Source: Rosistilla ulvae
GTDB lineage: Bacteria; Planctomycetota; Planctomycetia; Pirellulales; Pirellulaceae
Assembly: GCF_007741475.1 (NCBI RefSeq)
Contig: NZ_CP036261.1
Span: forward strand, 620,001 to 684,000
Reading direction: 5' to 3'
Length of the DNA stretch: 64,000 bases
The notes beneath the pieces were generated by a model. That model was not told the origin of the DNA. It saw only the letters and a list, made by a program, of their open reading frames with translations, and searched no databases. Each line of letters starts with the position of its first letter. The stretch's first letter is position 1. The position numbers and the translations under genes are program-made. This document shows, piece after piece, positions 39,310 to 47,652 of the stretch.

Positions 39310-40281
39310 ATGAAAACGATCCTACAACTCGCCGGACTCTGTTTATTGTCGGGAGCCGCAACGGCGCACGCACAAACTCTGCTGAGCATTCCCTTCGACA
39401 ACGCGGACGATCTCCAGCACTTCGTCGCCCCGGTCGATGAGCTGGCGGTAGAGCCCGTGTTTGATAACCAACGCTGTCTCGTCATCGGCGGTGATGTTGA
39501 CGCTCGCGCGTTGAAGCCGATCGGCGTGCAAGCGTTACAAAAATACAAGCTCATGATTCGAGCAGCCGTCGACGATTCCGACACCGTCGAAACCAACGAC
39601 CGGCTGCCCGAGATCCTTGCCAAGAATGGCGGCAAGAGTTTCACTGCCTGCCAATTGACGTTCTTCGACAAGGATGGTGAAGAGACGTCCTTTTTGTTGT
39701 ATGGAAGAATTCGGATGCGGACCGATCCCATCTCGATCATCTCGGGGCAATTGCACGAGTTCATCTCCGTCTTTTATGCACCACCCGAGGCTGAAACGCT
39801 GCAATTGAAACTGTTGCCGCGGGGACGGAAGGTCTGGATCGATGAGATCGTTCTCGAGCGAGAGACGTCGGAGGGGACGGAGAATGGGAACCCCGATTTT
39901 CGATACGGCAAGTTCAATCTCAGCGGTTGGGATCCAGGTTCGGAGGGGCGGCTGTACGTTCGGTCCGACGGGAAAAATGTGTTGAAATGTGGAACGAGCG
40001 GCGGAAGTTCATTTTTCGCCGTGGACGATCAAGCCAGGTATTCTTTTCATTGCAAGGGAAAAGGCTACTCCAAAACCGCTGGGAAAGTCACCGTTTCGTT
40101 TTACGATATGACGGGTAAAGACCTGGGATACACGCACTTGTTTTGGGACAGAGACATGGAGGAAGGAGCCACCAAAACTGACATCAAGCCACCGCCTGGA
40201 GCAAAGTTGGCGATGCTGAAATCTTCTCGCTTGATCCTCGAAAAGGTGATGGTAACTCAAGACACGCCGGCAACGGATTAG
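39310..40281 (+). CDS. Exported beta-sandwich protein, possibly carbohydrate-binding
   Basis: 323 residues from ATG 39310 (the frame is open to 39229). Signal peptide (LQLAGLCLLSGAATAHAQ). Two similar-sized beta-rich parts can be seen, about residues 25-190 (with YKLMIRAAVDDSD, VWIDEIVLERET) and 200-320 (YSFHCKGKGYSKTAGKVTV, KLAMLKSSRLILEKVMV), each ending in an xLILExV-type strand typical of jelly-roll carbohydrate-binding modules. There are no catalytic motifs. It follows the DUF4838 gene by 123 nt and probably serves the same exported glycan-processing function. Confidence 0.62.
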   Translation: MKTILQLAGLCLLSGAATAHAQTLLSIPFDNADDLQHFVAPVDELAVEPVFDNQRCLVIGGDVDARALKPIGVQALQKYKLMIRAAVDDSDTVETNDRLPEILAKNGGKSFTACQLTFFDKDGEETSFLLYGRIRMRTDPISIISGQLHEFISVFYAPPEAETLQLKLLPRGRKVWIDEIVLERETSEGTENGNPDFRYGKFNLSGWDPGSEGRLYVRSDGKNVLKCGTSGGSSFFAVDDQARYSFHCKGKGYSKTAGKVTVSFYDMTGKDLGYTHLFWDRDMEEGATKTDIKPPPGAKLAMLKSSRLILEKVMVTQDTPATD

Positions 40282-40377
40282 TGTTTCTGCGATAGGTCGC
40301 GGCTGGTTGGCACTGCAGGCTATGCAAGCTTCAGATTTTGAAATACGGAAGTCTCGACTCCCCCGCGGCGTGTTGTC

Positions 40378-41178
40378 TCATTCATCCCAGAGGTCGTCGG
40401 TGTAGCCTTCGGGGAAGGGGTTGTAGTTCTCTTGCTGCAGTTTGCGTTTGCTGAGGTCGTCCGGTTTCGTTGCAGGCTGCTTCTTTTTGCTCCGCGGCGG
40501 CGCTGGCTTCTTGGGTGGCTTGGGCTGCGTTTTTTGTTTGGTTGCTTTTTTAGCTGGCTTTGCTTTGGGCTGGGGCAGGGCAGGGGGGCGTGGTTTGGGA
40601 ATTGGCGATGGTTCTTCGGCGAGCGAGCTGAGTTCGTCTTGGATCGCGTCGGCATTAAACCGATCCAGCCAACGGGCCAATTGTTCGTCGGTCAGCGGGC
40701 TGTCGGGCTTGTGCGATTTGCCTCGCTTGGCCTGCCGATTGCCACGGCCTTGTTTGTTTTTCTTCGCACCGGTAGTGACTTGGCCAGCGAGCAGTCGTTC
40801 GTACCAGATGTCCGCGTCGACCGATTTCCCGCCGCGACGGTCGATCGCTTTTTGGAGCCGATGGTCCGACGAGACGACTGTCAATTGCTTGGGGTGCGAA
40901 CTCTTTGCGATTAGGTCTTCGATCAAGTCGTCCGCTTCGGGATGGTCGACGGCATAGAGGATTTGGATTCCGCTGGAGTCGACCTGGTGGGCGTCGATCT
41001 GTTTTCCCGAGTGACGGTCGAAGACGATCGTCGTTTGGGGAAGGTCTTGCGGTTCCAAGTAGGCAGCGATCGTATCGATCAATCGCTGCCGCGCCCGTTC
41101 CAGCCATGCCGCTCCATGACCGGTTCCCATCAGGTCGGATTTGTGCAGCAGGTTGTATCCATCGATTAACAGACGCAT
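40378..41178 (-). CDS. NYN domain ribonuclease (YacP-like) with Lys/Pro-rich tail
   Basis: 266 residues. The N-terminal ~120 residues form a YacP/NYN PIN-like nuclease: MRLLIDGYNLLHKS, TIVFDRH, ADDLIEDLIAKSS and LTVVSSDHRLQKAIDRRG supply the acidic metal-binding residues. Bacillus YacP (Rae1) cuts mRNA on the ribosome; the function here is inferred from family only. After residue ~150 the protein is a long, very basic Pro/Lys-rich tail (KPKAKPAKKATKQK...), which could bind RNA or DNA, and it ends in a short acidic tip. Two GGGCAGGG octamers of the strand-biased family lie within this coding region on the opposite strand. Confidence 0.88.
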   Translation of the reverse strand: MRLLIDGYNLLHKSDLMGTGHGAAWLERARQRLIDTIAAYLEPQDLPQTTIVFDRHSGKQIDAHQVDSSGIQILYAVDHPEADDLIEDLIAKSSHPKQLTVVSSDHRLQKAIDRRGGKSVDADIWYERLLAGQVTTGAKKNKQGRGNRQAKRGKSHKPDSPLTDEQLARWLDRFNADAIQDELSSLAEEPSPIPKPRPPALPQPKAKPAKKATKQKTQPKPPKKPAPPRSKKKQPATKPDDLSKRKLQQENYNPFPEGYTDDLWDE

Positions 41179-41252
41179 AGATATCTACAGTGGCATTGGG
41201 AATCAAAGCCGTGTTGTCCTGCCGCGGCTGTCAACGGTCGCTTCTATCCTGT

Positions 41253-41346
41253 TACTAGCACGAAGCGCGAGCGAGTGTTGAATCTGTTACGAGCACGAAA
41301 CACCCGCGAGTGTTGAATCTCCACTCGCTTGCGCTTCGTGCTAGTA
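41253..41346. repeat. Palindrome family 2, composite copy
   Basis: Arms at 41253-41277 and 41322-41346 share the CTAGCACGAAGCGC core of the element at 17031-17107 and pair with a single mismatch. The spacer repeats a degenerate version of the left arm (ACGAGCACGAAACACCCGCG), so the copy looks like a partly duplicated element. It lies between the starts of the NYN gene and the leuA stop. A fragment resembling the other palindrome family (GGCGAAAGGCGAC) follows at about 41352-41364. Confidence 0.82.
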
Positions 41347-41392
41347 TTGCCAGGCGAAAGGCGACTCGCCATTCACCGTTTTGGCATCCGCG

Positions 41393-42946
41393 TCAGGAGG
41401 CGTTTTCGGTCTCCGCCGCGATCCGATTGACGGCGTTGAGCATCGCCAGGATCGTCGCTTCGACCGTGTCGGTGCTAACCCCGATCCCGCGATAGGTCTT
41501 GCCGTTATATTCGATCTCCAGCGTCGTTTCGCCTTGCGCGTCGCGACCCAGCGTGGCGCTGTGGACTTGAAAATCCTTGCACATGACTTTCATGCCGGTG
41601 ATCTGTTCGACGGCCCAGAAGGCGGCGTCGATCGGTCCGTCTCCTTGGTTGACTTCGGCCGAGTGTTCTTCGTCGCCGCGGCGAAGCGTCAGCTTCACGG
41701 TCGGCGTGCTGGTCCGCGAGTTGCGAACTTCGTAATCGACAAGCGACCACTGGGCTTGGTTGTTGCCGGAGATCTGTTGTTGAATCAACGCAGTGATATC
41801 GCCGTCGTAGATCTCCTTTTTCTTATCAGCCAACGCCTTGAAGCGTTCGAAGACGACTTGTAATTGTTCGCCGGTCAATTGGAACCCGAGCTGGCGAGCG
41901 CGATCGGCAAGCGCCGCGCGACCGCTGTGCTTGCCCAACACGAGGTCGGTCTTGGCGAAGCCGACATCTTCGGGGCGGATGATCTCGTACGTGGTCGGTT
42001 CTTTTAACATCCCGTCTTGGTGGATCCCCGATTCGTGAGCGAAGGCGTTGCGGCCGACGATCGCCTTATTGCGTTGGACCGACATTCCGGTGGTGCTGCT
42101 GACCAATCGGCTCGCCGGAACCAGACGTTGGGTGTTGATCCGAGTGTCGACTTTGTAGAAGTCGGATCGGGTGCGGAGCGCCATCACCACTTCTTCCAAC
42201 GAACAGTTGCCGGCTCGTTCGCCGATCCCGTTGATCGTGCATTCGACTTGCCCGGCACCAGCTTGAACTCCAGCCAAGCTGTTGGCGACCGCCATTCCCA
42301 AGTCGTCGTGGCAGTGGACGCTGATGACGGCTTTGTCGATGTTGGGCACGCGGTCGATCAACATCTTGATCCGAGCATGGAATTCAGTCGGAGTGGTGTA
42401 ACCGACGGTGTCGGGGATGTTGATCGTTGTCGCTCCAGCGGTGATCGCTGCTTCGACGACGCGACACAAGAAATCGGGTTCGGTACGGGCTGCATCTTCG
42501 GGCGAAAATTCGACGTCGTCGCAGACATTGGCGGCACGCGTGACGCCCGCGATCGCCCGTTCGACGATTTCGTCGGTTGTCATCTTCAATTTGAACTGGC
42601 GATGGATCGCGCTGGTCGCCAAGAAGACGTGGATCCGTGGCTGTGGGGCTCCTTTGAGTGCTTCCCAGGCGCGGTCGATGTCCTTTTCGGCACAACGAGC
42701 GAGCCCGCAGATCGTGGCGCCGCGGACTGTTTGCGCGATCTCGCGGACAGCTTCGAAGTCGCCAGGCGACGCGATCGGAAAACCGGCTTCGATCACATCG
42801 ACGCCCAATTCGACAAGCATCTGAGCGACTTCCAGTTTCTCGTTCAGATTCATGCTCGCGCCGGGCGATTGTTCGCCGTCGCGAAGCGTCGTGTCGAAGA
42901 TCTTGATGTGGCGTGTTTCGGTCGATTCGTTATCGTTGACTGGCAT
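41393..42946 (-). CDS. leuA: 2-isopropylmalate synthase
   Basis: 517 residues. Catalyses condensation of acetyl-CoA with 2-oxoisovalerate, the first committed step of leucine synthesis, in the cytoplasm. The catalytic TIM barrel has FDTTLRDGEQSPG (metal/substrate loop) and the metal-binding HCHDDLGMA; the middle linker has GERAGNCSLEEVV and HESGIHQDGMLK; the C-terminal allosteric domain ends with a leucine-binding-type ACT-like fold (KVMCKDFQVHSAT, YRGIGVSTDTVEA). No other leu gene adjoins it. A terminator and a leucine-rich leader ORF directly upstream suggest transcription attenuation by leucine supply. Confidence 0.96.
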   Translation of the reverse strand: MPVNDNESTETRHIKIFDTTLRDGEQSPGASMNLNEKLEVAQMLVELGVDVIEAGFPIASPGDFEAVREIAQTVRGATICGLARCAEKDIDRAWEALKGAPQPRIHVFLATSAIHRQFKLKMTTDEIVERAIAGVTRAANVCDDVEFSPEDAARTEPDFLCRVVEAAITAGATTINIPDTVGYTTPTEFHARIKMLIDRVPNIDKAVISVHCHDDLGMAVANSLAGVQAGAGQVECTINGIGERAGNCSLEEVVMALRTRSDFYKVDTRINTQRLVPASRLVSSTTGMSVQRNKAIVGRNAFAHESGIHQDGMLKEPTTYEIIRPEDVGFAKTDLVLGKHSGRAALADRARQLGFQLTGEQLQVVFERFKALADKKKEIYDGDITALIQQQISGNNQAQWSLVDYEVRNSRTSTPTVKLTLRRGDEEHSAEVNQGDGPIDAAFWAVEQITGMKVMCKDFQVHSATLGRDAQGETTLEIEYNGKTYRGIGVSTDTVEATILAMLNAVNRIAAETENAS

Positions 42947-42983
42947 GGAAAAGGTCCTGGAAATGCTGAGTCGGATTCGTCCA

Positions 42984-43022
42984 ATAAAAAAACCCCGTGG
43001 CTCATCGACGAGCCACGGGGTT
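42984..43022 (-). terminator. Rho-independent terminator in the leuA leader
   Basis: On the leuA strand a 13-bp perfect stem (arms at 43022-43010 and 43003-42991, core GAGCCACGGGG) with a 6-nt loop is followed by seven T residues. It lies about 40 nt before the leuA start, not after a gene, so it would stop leuA transcription unless antitermination occurs. Confidence 0.85.
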
Positions 43023-43066
43023 TGGTGATTTGTTACGTTCGCGGTTTTGCGAATCCAATCGTTCCC

Positions 43067-43129
43067 CTAGCACTCGCCCTTGGCAGCGCGTCGCAAGTAT
43101 AGCGATAGGAGGTGCAGTTGGATGGTCAT
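43067..43129 (-). CDS. Putative leucine-rich leader peptide of leuA
   Basis: A 20-codon ORF from an ATG at 43129, 44 nt upstream of the terminator. Five of 20 residues are Leu, four of them within the run LHLLSLYL-type stretch at positions 5-12, using CTG, CTC, CTA, CTA and TTG codons (CTA is uncommon in this GC-rich genome). Its stop codon TAG is followed by GGGG, which could pair with the C-rich arm of the terminator and form an antiterminator. The layout matches leu leader attenuators of other bacteria. No Shine-Dalgarno is seen, so translation is unproven. Confidence 0.5.
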   Translation of the reverse strand: MTIQLHLLSLYLRRAAKGEC

Positions 43130-43554
43130 TGGGAAGACGTCGCAAATAAGGTGGAACGGGAGGCCGCTTCGATTATTGACTAGGCAAGCCCCGCGGTCAA
43201 GACAGCAGCAGGGCAGGGCGGGTTCGCGCTCTGGAGAATTAATACAACACGCATTACCACGCGGGCGTCGGGGCTCCCCCAGCCATCGCTCTGCGGATCG
43301 TCTCGCTGACTGCGGGAACGCTGGCAGAATGAGAAAAGCGGGGGGAGTGAGAGTTGTTCTTCGCGGAAGCTGCAGCGCAAATAGACTTCGCCTCGTGCGA
43401 TTGGTTATTCTGCCCCCATCATCCTGCCGAAGTTTTGTTCCGCCCCGTCATGGTGCATCGGCATCCAATGCGACAGGAGACGCAACTGCCTCGTTCTGCG
43501 GAGCACCTGCTAGGCAGAGAATGATAAGCAGGTGCATTTGCAAGAGTCGTTATC
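43130..43554. other. Intergenic region upstream of the leuA leader
   Basis: 425 bp containing the probable leuA promoter on its left side. It also holds a GGGCAGGG octamer at 43211-43218 and a small inverted repeat GCACCTGCT/AGCAGGTGC (43503-43511, 43527-43535) downstream of the toxin relic. No gene is recognised. Confidence 0.4.
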
Positions 43555-43846
43555 TCACCGGTCAGTCCAGTAGTCGGGAGACCGCGATCCGTGGGCGACT
43601 GCGATCACCGCAATGTCGGCTCCCTCAATCCGGAAGATAATCCGAAACGGGAATCGCCGCATCAGAAAGTAGCGATGGCGAGAGTCGCACTTTGAGAAAC
43701 CGCTCGGGAGTATCCGCGATCTGTGATAACGCCCGATCGAATTCCGCATCGAAATCGTTTGCCGTTTCAATGCTTCGCTCGGCGTACCATTTCAGGGACT
43801 CCGTGTAGTCGTCCTCTGCCGCCGAACAGATCGTGACGTTAGCCAT
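43555..43846 (-). pseudogene. ParE/RelE-type toxin gene, frameshifted
   Basis: Frame 1 (43846-43625) starts like a ParE toxin (EDDYTESLKWYAERSIETAN, ...ADTPERFLK) and then runs into nonsense. Frame 2 carries the missing C-terminal half ending at 43555: RHRYFLMRRFPFRIIFRIEG and AVAHGSRSPDYWTDR, the classic ParE end. One extra base around 43684-43696 explains the break. Joined, the protein would be about 96 residues, the normal ParE length. Its antitoxin gene overlaps the start. The toxin, which would poison gyrase or cleave mRNA depending on subfamily, is probably dead unless the frameshift is a sequencing error. Confidence 0.85.
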
Positions 43847-44075
43847 CCAGGCCAGCCTTGCGTCGAGCGCGCTGGCGCACTTCAGCCCATGGCGTGCTGG
43901 TCATTTCACCCGCGTCGAAAGCGTCGCTACGTCGATTGGCCTCGGTAATCCATTGCGAATCGGGGGGCACCCAGTCAAGTGGAGAAACGCTGTCCCAAAG
44001 GTTTGCGATCAATTGGGCGCGATCCGATGCAGGCAACGACTGCGCGGCGGTCAAGATTTCGTTCATGTTGGTCAT
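43839..44075 (-). CDS. Addiction-module antitoxin (Unstab_antitox family)
   Basis: 78 residues from ATG 44075. Matches the short antitoxin family annotated as putative addiction module component (MTNMNEILTAAQSLPASDRA, LIANLWDSV near the N-terminus; acidic residues and Arg/Lys-rich tail RQRARRKAGLDG). It is followed at once by the toxin gene, which overlaps its end by 8 nt: a normal antitoxin-toxin order. The toxin is frameshifted, so the antitoxin may be an orphan. Confidence 0.85.
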   Translation of the reverse strand: MTNMNEILTAAQSLPASDRAQLIANLWDSVSPLDWVPPDSQWITEANRRSDAFDAGEMTSTPWAEVRQRARRKAGLDG

Positions 44076-44082
44076 AAACGGA

Positions 44083-44088
44083 ATTATA
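44083..44088 (-). promoter_or_regulatory. -10 element of the antitoxin gene, probably leaderless
   Basis: A perfect TATAAT on the minus strand ends seven nt before the antitoxin ATG at 44075. A start site 6-8 nt after it would place the mRNA 5' end at or near the start codon. The -35 region is poor. Leaderless transcription is inferred from spacing. Confidence 0.5.
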
Positions 44089-44248
44089 CCCAGTTCGTCA
44101 ACGAAACGACAGAAAATGCGACAGGTTGCACATCCAGCTCGTTCAGCGGTTCGACTCATTCGCAGAACAAAGATTGCGAGTGGCGAGTCTCTTCGTCACG
44201 GTTGATTCAAAGTCGATAAGGCGTCGCCTCGTGCCACATATCATTTTG

Positions 44249-44431
44249 CCAAAGTCTCCTCGTCCTGCGACGCGGCACGACGAATGTGAATGGGCGTCGT
44301 CCTCGCGACTGGAGATTGGGGCAGGGCAGGGCGGTTTGAAATCGCCCGGGTGTGGGGGAGCGATTGGGATGCGAGCTGTCGCGAGTAGCCGAGGGCCTTT
44401 GATGGCCGAGAGCATCTCTTCAAAGGTGATG
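44249..44431. repeat. Left copy of a ~183-bp direct repeat, with truncated gene end
   Basis: Imperfectly repeated (about 85-90% by eye) at 45770-45951, in the same orientation. In minus-strand reading it contains the last part of the small gene at 45897-46142 (ITFEEMLSAIKG), but one extra G after this breaks the frame and the rest of the gene is missing. Each copy contains two overlapping GGGCAGGG octamers. The two copies bracket the kinase-like gene. Confidence 0.85.
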
Positions 44432-44722
44432 GACAACATTTTGTGGGTGTCCCCTTCTTGCTCCCCGCACTTCGTGCCACGTTCCAACAACGATGGTAGC
44501 GGCAGACAGCGCAGCGGCGCTCTGCTGGTAGCGCTTGAGAGCGCCTCGAAGCGATATCGGTCGATCCGGGCCGAAAAGTTCGGTACAGTGGGCTCGACGT
44601 TCGGCTTCCTCTCGCTTCCTCGTAGGAAGTCATGTTTGTTGCTCCTTGTGAAAGACTGCAGCGAAGTTGGAACGTTGGAAGACCGTCACGCGACCTCATT
44701 GCAACGCGAAGATTTTTGAACC

Positions 44723-45730
44723 GTGGTAGACACGCTCTCCGACATCGTCCGGCGAATGACCGGCGCACAATCCGTTCAGCTTGGTGAACCGATCCAGAGC
44801 CTCTGGAGTGGCTACGGTGTGATTCAGCGTGCTCTCTTGCGAGGACTCCAGGACGACGGATCGGGCGAGCCAACTCTCGTGGTCATCAAACACATCGATG
44901 TCTCTAGGGCACGCTCAAACCGTCGAGGCTGGGGAGGTGATGCGTCGCACTTGCGGAAAGTCCGTTCCTACGGAGTCGAGCAGGTATTCTACGAGAAGTA
45001 CTCGGGGCAATGCGGACCATTGTGCCAGGTCCCCGGCCTTGTTGCGGCTCACCAGAAAGCAAACGAAGCCGGCTGGGTGATTGTGCTCACCGATCTCGAC
45101 GCTCAAGGTTTCGATCGCCGCAAAAACGATCTCGACCAGCATGGTCTCCGCGCCTGTCTGGCTTGGCTGGCAAACTTCCACGCTACGTTTCTGGGAAGCT
45201 CGGCGAGCGGCTTGTGGCCAATTGGCACCTACTGGCACTTGGACACACGACCCGACGAACTCACCGCCTTGCCGGCCGGCCCTCTGAAGTCGTCGGCACC
45301 GGAGATCGATCGCCGTTTAAATGCTGCAAGGTTCCAGACGTTGGTTCACGGGGATGCCAAAGTTGCGAACTTCTGCTTTTCTGACAGAGACTGTGGCCGC
45401 GTTGCTGCGGTGGACTTTCAATATGTCGGTCGCGGCTGCGGCATGAAGGACGTCGCTTATCTGGTCAGCAGTTGCTTGAGCGCAGACGACGCGGCATCCC
45501 AGGAGGCTGCGTTCCTGAATGTCTATTTCGATGCGTTACGGGATGCCATCGCCGTCCGCCAAATCGAAGTAGATGTCGCGGAACTGGAACGCGAATGGCG
45601 TGCGTTGTACCGGTTCGCCTGGGCCGATTTCTACCGTTTTCTTGCGGGCTGGTCTCCGGAGCATTGGAAGCTGAACGCCTACAGCGATCGCATTACGCAG
45701 TCGGTCATCCAGCAACTGGGCCATAGCTGA
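44723..45730 (+). CDS. Aminoglycoside phosphotransferase/ecdysteroid kinase-like protein
   Basis: 335 residues from GTG 44723. The eukaryotic-like kinase fold of the APH/choline kinase superfamily: catalytic Brenner motif HGDAKVAN (His209-Gly-Asp211), metal-binding Asp231 in VDFQYVGRG, and a VVIKHID strand with the ATP-binding Lys near residue 54. The VDFQ/LVHGD pattern and length resemble the ecdysteroid-kinase-like (EcKL/DUF1679) branch rather than antibiotic resistance enzymes. The substrate is unknown. It stands alone between two direct repeats (44249-44431 and 45770-45951), which suggests arrival or movement as a unit. Confidence 0.75.
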   Translation: MVDTLSDIVRRMTGAQSVQLGEPIQSLWSGYGVIQRALLRGLQDDGSGEPTLVVIKHIDVSRARSNRRGWGGDASHLRKVRSYGVEQVFYEKYSGQCGPLCQVPGLVAAHQKANEAGWVIVLTDLDAQGFDRRKNDLDQHGLRACLAWLANFHATFLGSSASGLWPIGTYWHLDTRPDELTALPAGPLKSSAPEIDRRLNAARFQTLVHGDAKVANFCFSDRDCGRVAAVDFQYVGRGCGMKDVAYLVSSCLSADDAASQEAAFLNVYFDALRDAIAVRQIEVDVAELEREWRALYRFAWADFYRFLAGWSPEHWKLNAYSDRITQSVIQQLGHS

Positions 45731-45769
45731 CCGCGTGCCGCATTCAAGGCTTCCACGTTTTCTGCTGAA

Positions 45770-45951
45770 CCAAAATCTCCTCGTCTTGCGACGCGGCATG
45801 ACGAACGTGAATGCGCGGCGTTGCCGCGACTGGAGTTCGGGGCAGGGCAGGGCGGTTTGAAACCGCCCGGGCGTGAGAGAGCGCGTGGGACGCGAGCTAT
45901 CGCGAGTAGCCGAGGCCTTTGACGACCGAGAGCATCTCTTCAAAGGTGATG
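45770..45951. repeat. Right copy of the ~183-bp direct repeat
   Basis: Direct repeat of 44249-44431, offset by 1521 bp. This copy contains the intact 3' end of the small gene at 45897-46142. The repeated segment thus duplicates a gene end plus about 130 bp downstream, a pattern also seen at integration sites that rebuild the 3' end of a target gene. Confidence 0.85.
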
Positions 45952-46142
45952 TAGCGGCGGCGGTGCTGCAGTTTGTAGCTGTCGATCGCCAGCGCCAATT
46001 CTTTGGCTTCATCCGATAGGCCGTCGTGCGAGCTGACGAACTGGCGACGCTCGGAAACCGAAGCGTTTGGGTTCGGTGCGCTGCGACGGTCGACGAAGGT
46101 GTTGGTTGGTCCTGCCGGCGGGCTGAGGGTCGTTGACTGCAT
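45897..46142 (-). CDS. Small conserved-looking protein, unknown function
   Basis: 81 residues from ATG 46142, preceded by AAGGGG. Composition is polar with a helical C-terminal half (DEAKELALAIDSYKLQHRRR, then ITFEEMLSVVKGLGYSR). A basic-helix plus EEMLxVVKxLGY pattern resembles small Planctomycete proteins of unknown role. A truncated second copy of its end lies 1.5 kb away at 44249-44431, evidence that the gene was once duplicated or used as a target site. The upstream ATG at 46187 gives 15 more residues but no better start. Confidence 0.62.
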   Translation of the reverse strand: MQSTTLSPPAGPTNTFVDRRSAPNPNASVSERRQFVSSHDGLSDEAKELALAIDSYKLQHRRRYITFEEMLSVVKGLGYSR

Positions 46143-46396
46143 GGGGCCCCTTTCGATTGTAACGAGCAATCTGGTTCTGCCGTCCAAAACGCAATAAGCG
46201 TGCCTCGGCCGCAGGGGCTTCGGCAGCGTTCTGAGGGACGGTCACACAAGAACACAAGGAACAATACCTCACGATTGTAGACCAGGCAAAATTAGCGGCG
46301 GTTTTGCCTGGGAGAACCGGACGCTAGGGCATGCCAGTTGATGCCTTAAGCGAAACCTGGTTTTGCCGCCGGTGTGCTGTTGTGGCTCGCCGTGTA

Positions 46397-47314
46397 TCAA
46401 CGCTCCTGAGTCAGGTCGTCGTTGGCGGTATCGGCGGCCAGTCGGGCTTGGGCTTGTTGGATGTTCTGCGCCAGCGAGAGGCTTTCGGCATCGTCGGGAG
46501 CTAGTTGCAGGGCGTTGCGGATCGCGTGGCTCGCCGCAGCGAATCGGCGACTGGCAAGCTCCGTCTTGGCCAATTCGTGATAGACCTCCCGGCCGCTCAT
46601 TCCCAACGCAATCGCTCGTTGCAGATGTTGGGCACCGCTGTCGGGATGTCCCAGTTCCCGCATCGCAATCCCTCGCATCATTTCTAGTTGTGCCGCTTGT
46701 TCGGTTGGGATTGTCGATTCTTCCAGTTGGTCGACTGTCGCCAGCAGCCGATCGTGCCGCTGTTGCCGGCTGTAGATGTCGGCGATCGCTAGCCGGACCT
46801 GCGGGGATTGGCGGTCGAGAGAGATCGCGCGGTGGTAGGAGGCCAAGGCGGCTTCCAGTTTCTCTTGACGGACGAGGATATCGCCATGCAGTGCCCAGGC
46901 GGTGGCCATGTCGCGAGTCGATTCGAGCACGTGTGCGACCTGGGTTGCCGCGTCGTCGACGCGATCTTCTTCCAAGTACATGTTGCCGAGTCGAACGCGC
47001 AGTTCCGGCGCACCGGCCGACAGGCGGACTGCCTGTTCCAGGTGGCTGATCGCTTCGGCGTGCTGCCCCTTCTGCCACAGGACTTCGCTGTATCCCCAGT
47101 AGGCGCGGTCGTCGGAATGACTCAGTTCCAGCGCCGCTTCGAACAGCTTTTCCGCTTCCTCCCAGCGATTCTGGTGGATCGCGGCGAGTCCCTCACGCGA
47201 CATCCGCCGGGCTTCGATCGATTGCCGGCTGTCGACAGTGCGGCGGATTGCCCGACAACCTGGAGCGAAGCCCAGGCAGAGGAAGATCAGGAGGATGGCA
47301 GTTCTCAACCGCAT
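46397..47314 (-). CDS. TPR-repeat lipoprotein
   Basis: 305 residues from ATG 47314 (the frame is open to 47407). A lipoprotein signal ends in FAPGC. Tetratricopeptide repeats fill the mature protein: RWEEAEKLFEAALELSH, QHAEAISHLEQAVRLS, KLEAALASYHRAISLD, HPDSGAQHLQRAIALG, each with the usual Trp/Gly/Ala/Tyr pattern. It is probably an envelope scaffold, function unknown. The gene is alone, and its start is 338 bp from the divergent small gene at 47653. Confidence 0.82.
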   Translation of the reverse strand: MRLRTAILLIFLCLGFAPGCRAIRRTVDSRQSIEARRMSREGLAAIHQNRWEEAEKLFEAALELSHSDDRAYWGYSEVLWQKGQHAEAISHLEQAVRLSAGAPELRVRLGNMYLEEDRVDDAATQVAHVLESTRDMATAWALHGDILVRQEKLEAALASYHRAISLDRQSPQVRLAIADIYSRQQRHDRLLATVDQLEESTIPTEQAAQLEMMRGIAMRELGHPDSGAQHLQRAIALGMSGREVYHELAKTELASRRFAAASHAIRNALQLAPDDAESLSLAQNIQQAQARLAADTANDDLTQER

Positions 47315-47652
47315 GTGCAGTCTGGATAAGTGTCGGGATTCGCGGGGCGATGGTTCGATAGGTTGCTGTGCCACACGCGTCGCGCGGTGGGAATCATTGG
47401 GGGTCATAACAAAGCGAGGCTAGGAGGAGCAAGGTCTGCTGGCTGGAGCGATGATCCGCTGGCGCGAAAAGCTGCCGCTAGCAAAGCGGTTTGATTTGCA
47501 GCGGTTGTCACCGTTACGATTCGCGGCCGTCTGAGCTAATATGAACGCTTTATTGTGTTCTCAGCTAAGGGTTGCGCGATCGAGGCGTACCCCAGCAATA
47601 ACGACATCCAGACCGATGGTCTGCCACAGCGATAGAAGGCGAGCTAGAAAAA

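Noticed and set aside
41352-41364. Fragment GGCGAAAGGCGAC resembling palindrome family 1
   Set aside because: Too short to call an element; only half an arm.
43503-43535. Inverted repeat considered as an integron attC-like site
   Set aside because: Lacks the paired core and RYYYAAC/GTTRRRY boxes; no integrase gene nearby.
44241-44873. Minus-strand ORF of 210 codons
   Set aside because: Spans the broken gene copy and the kinase start; a mixture of repeat and antisense sequence.
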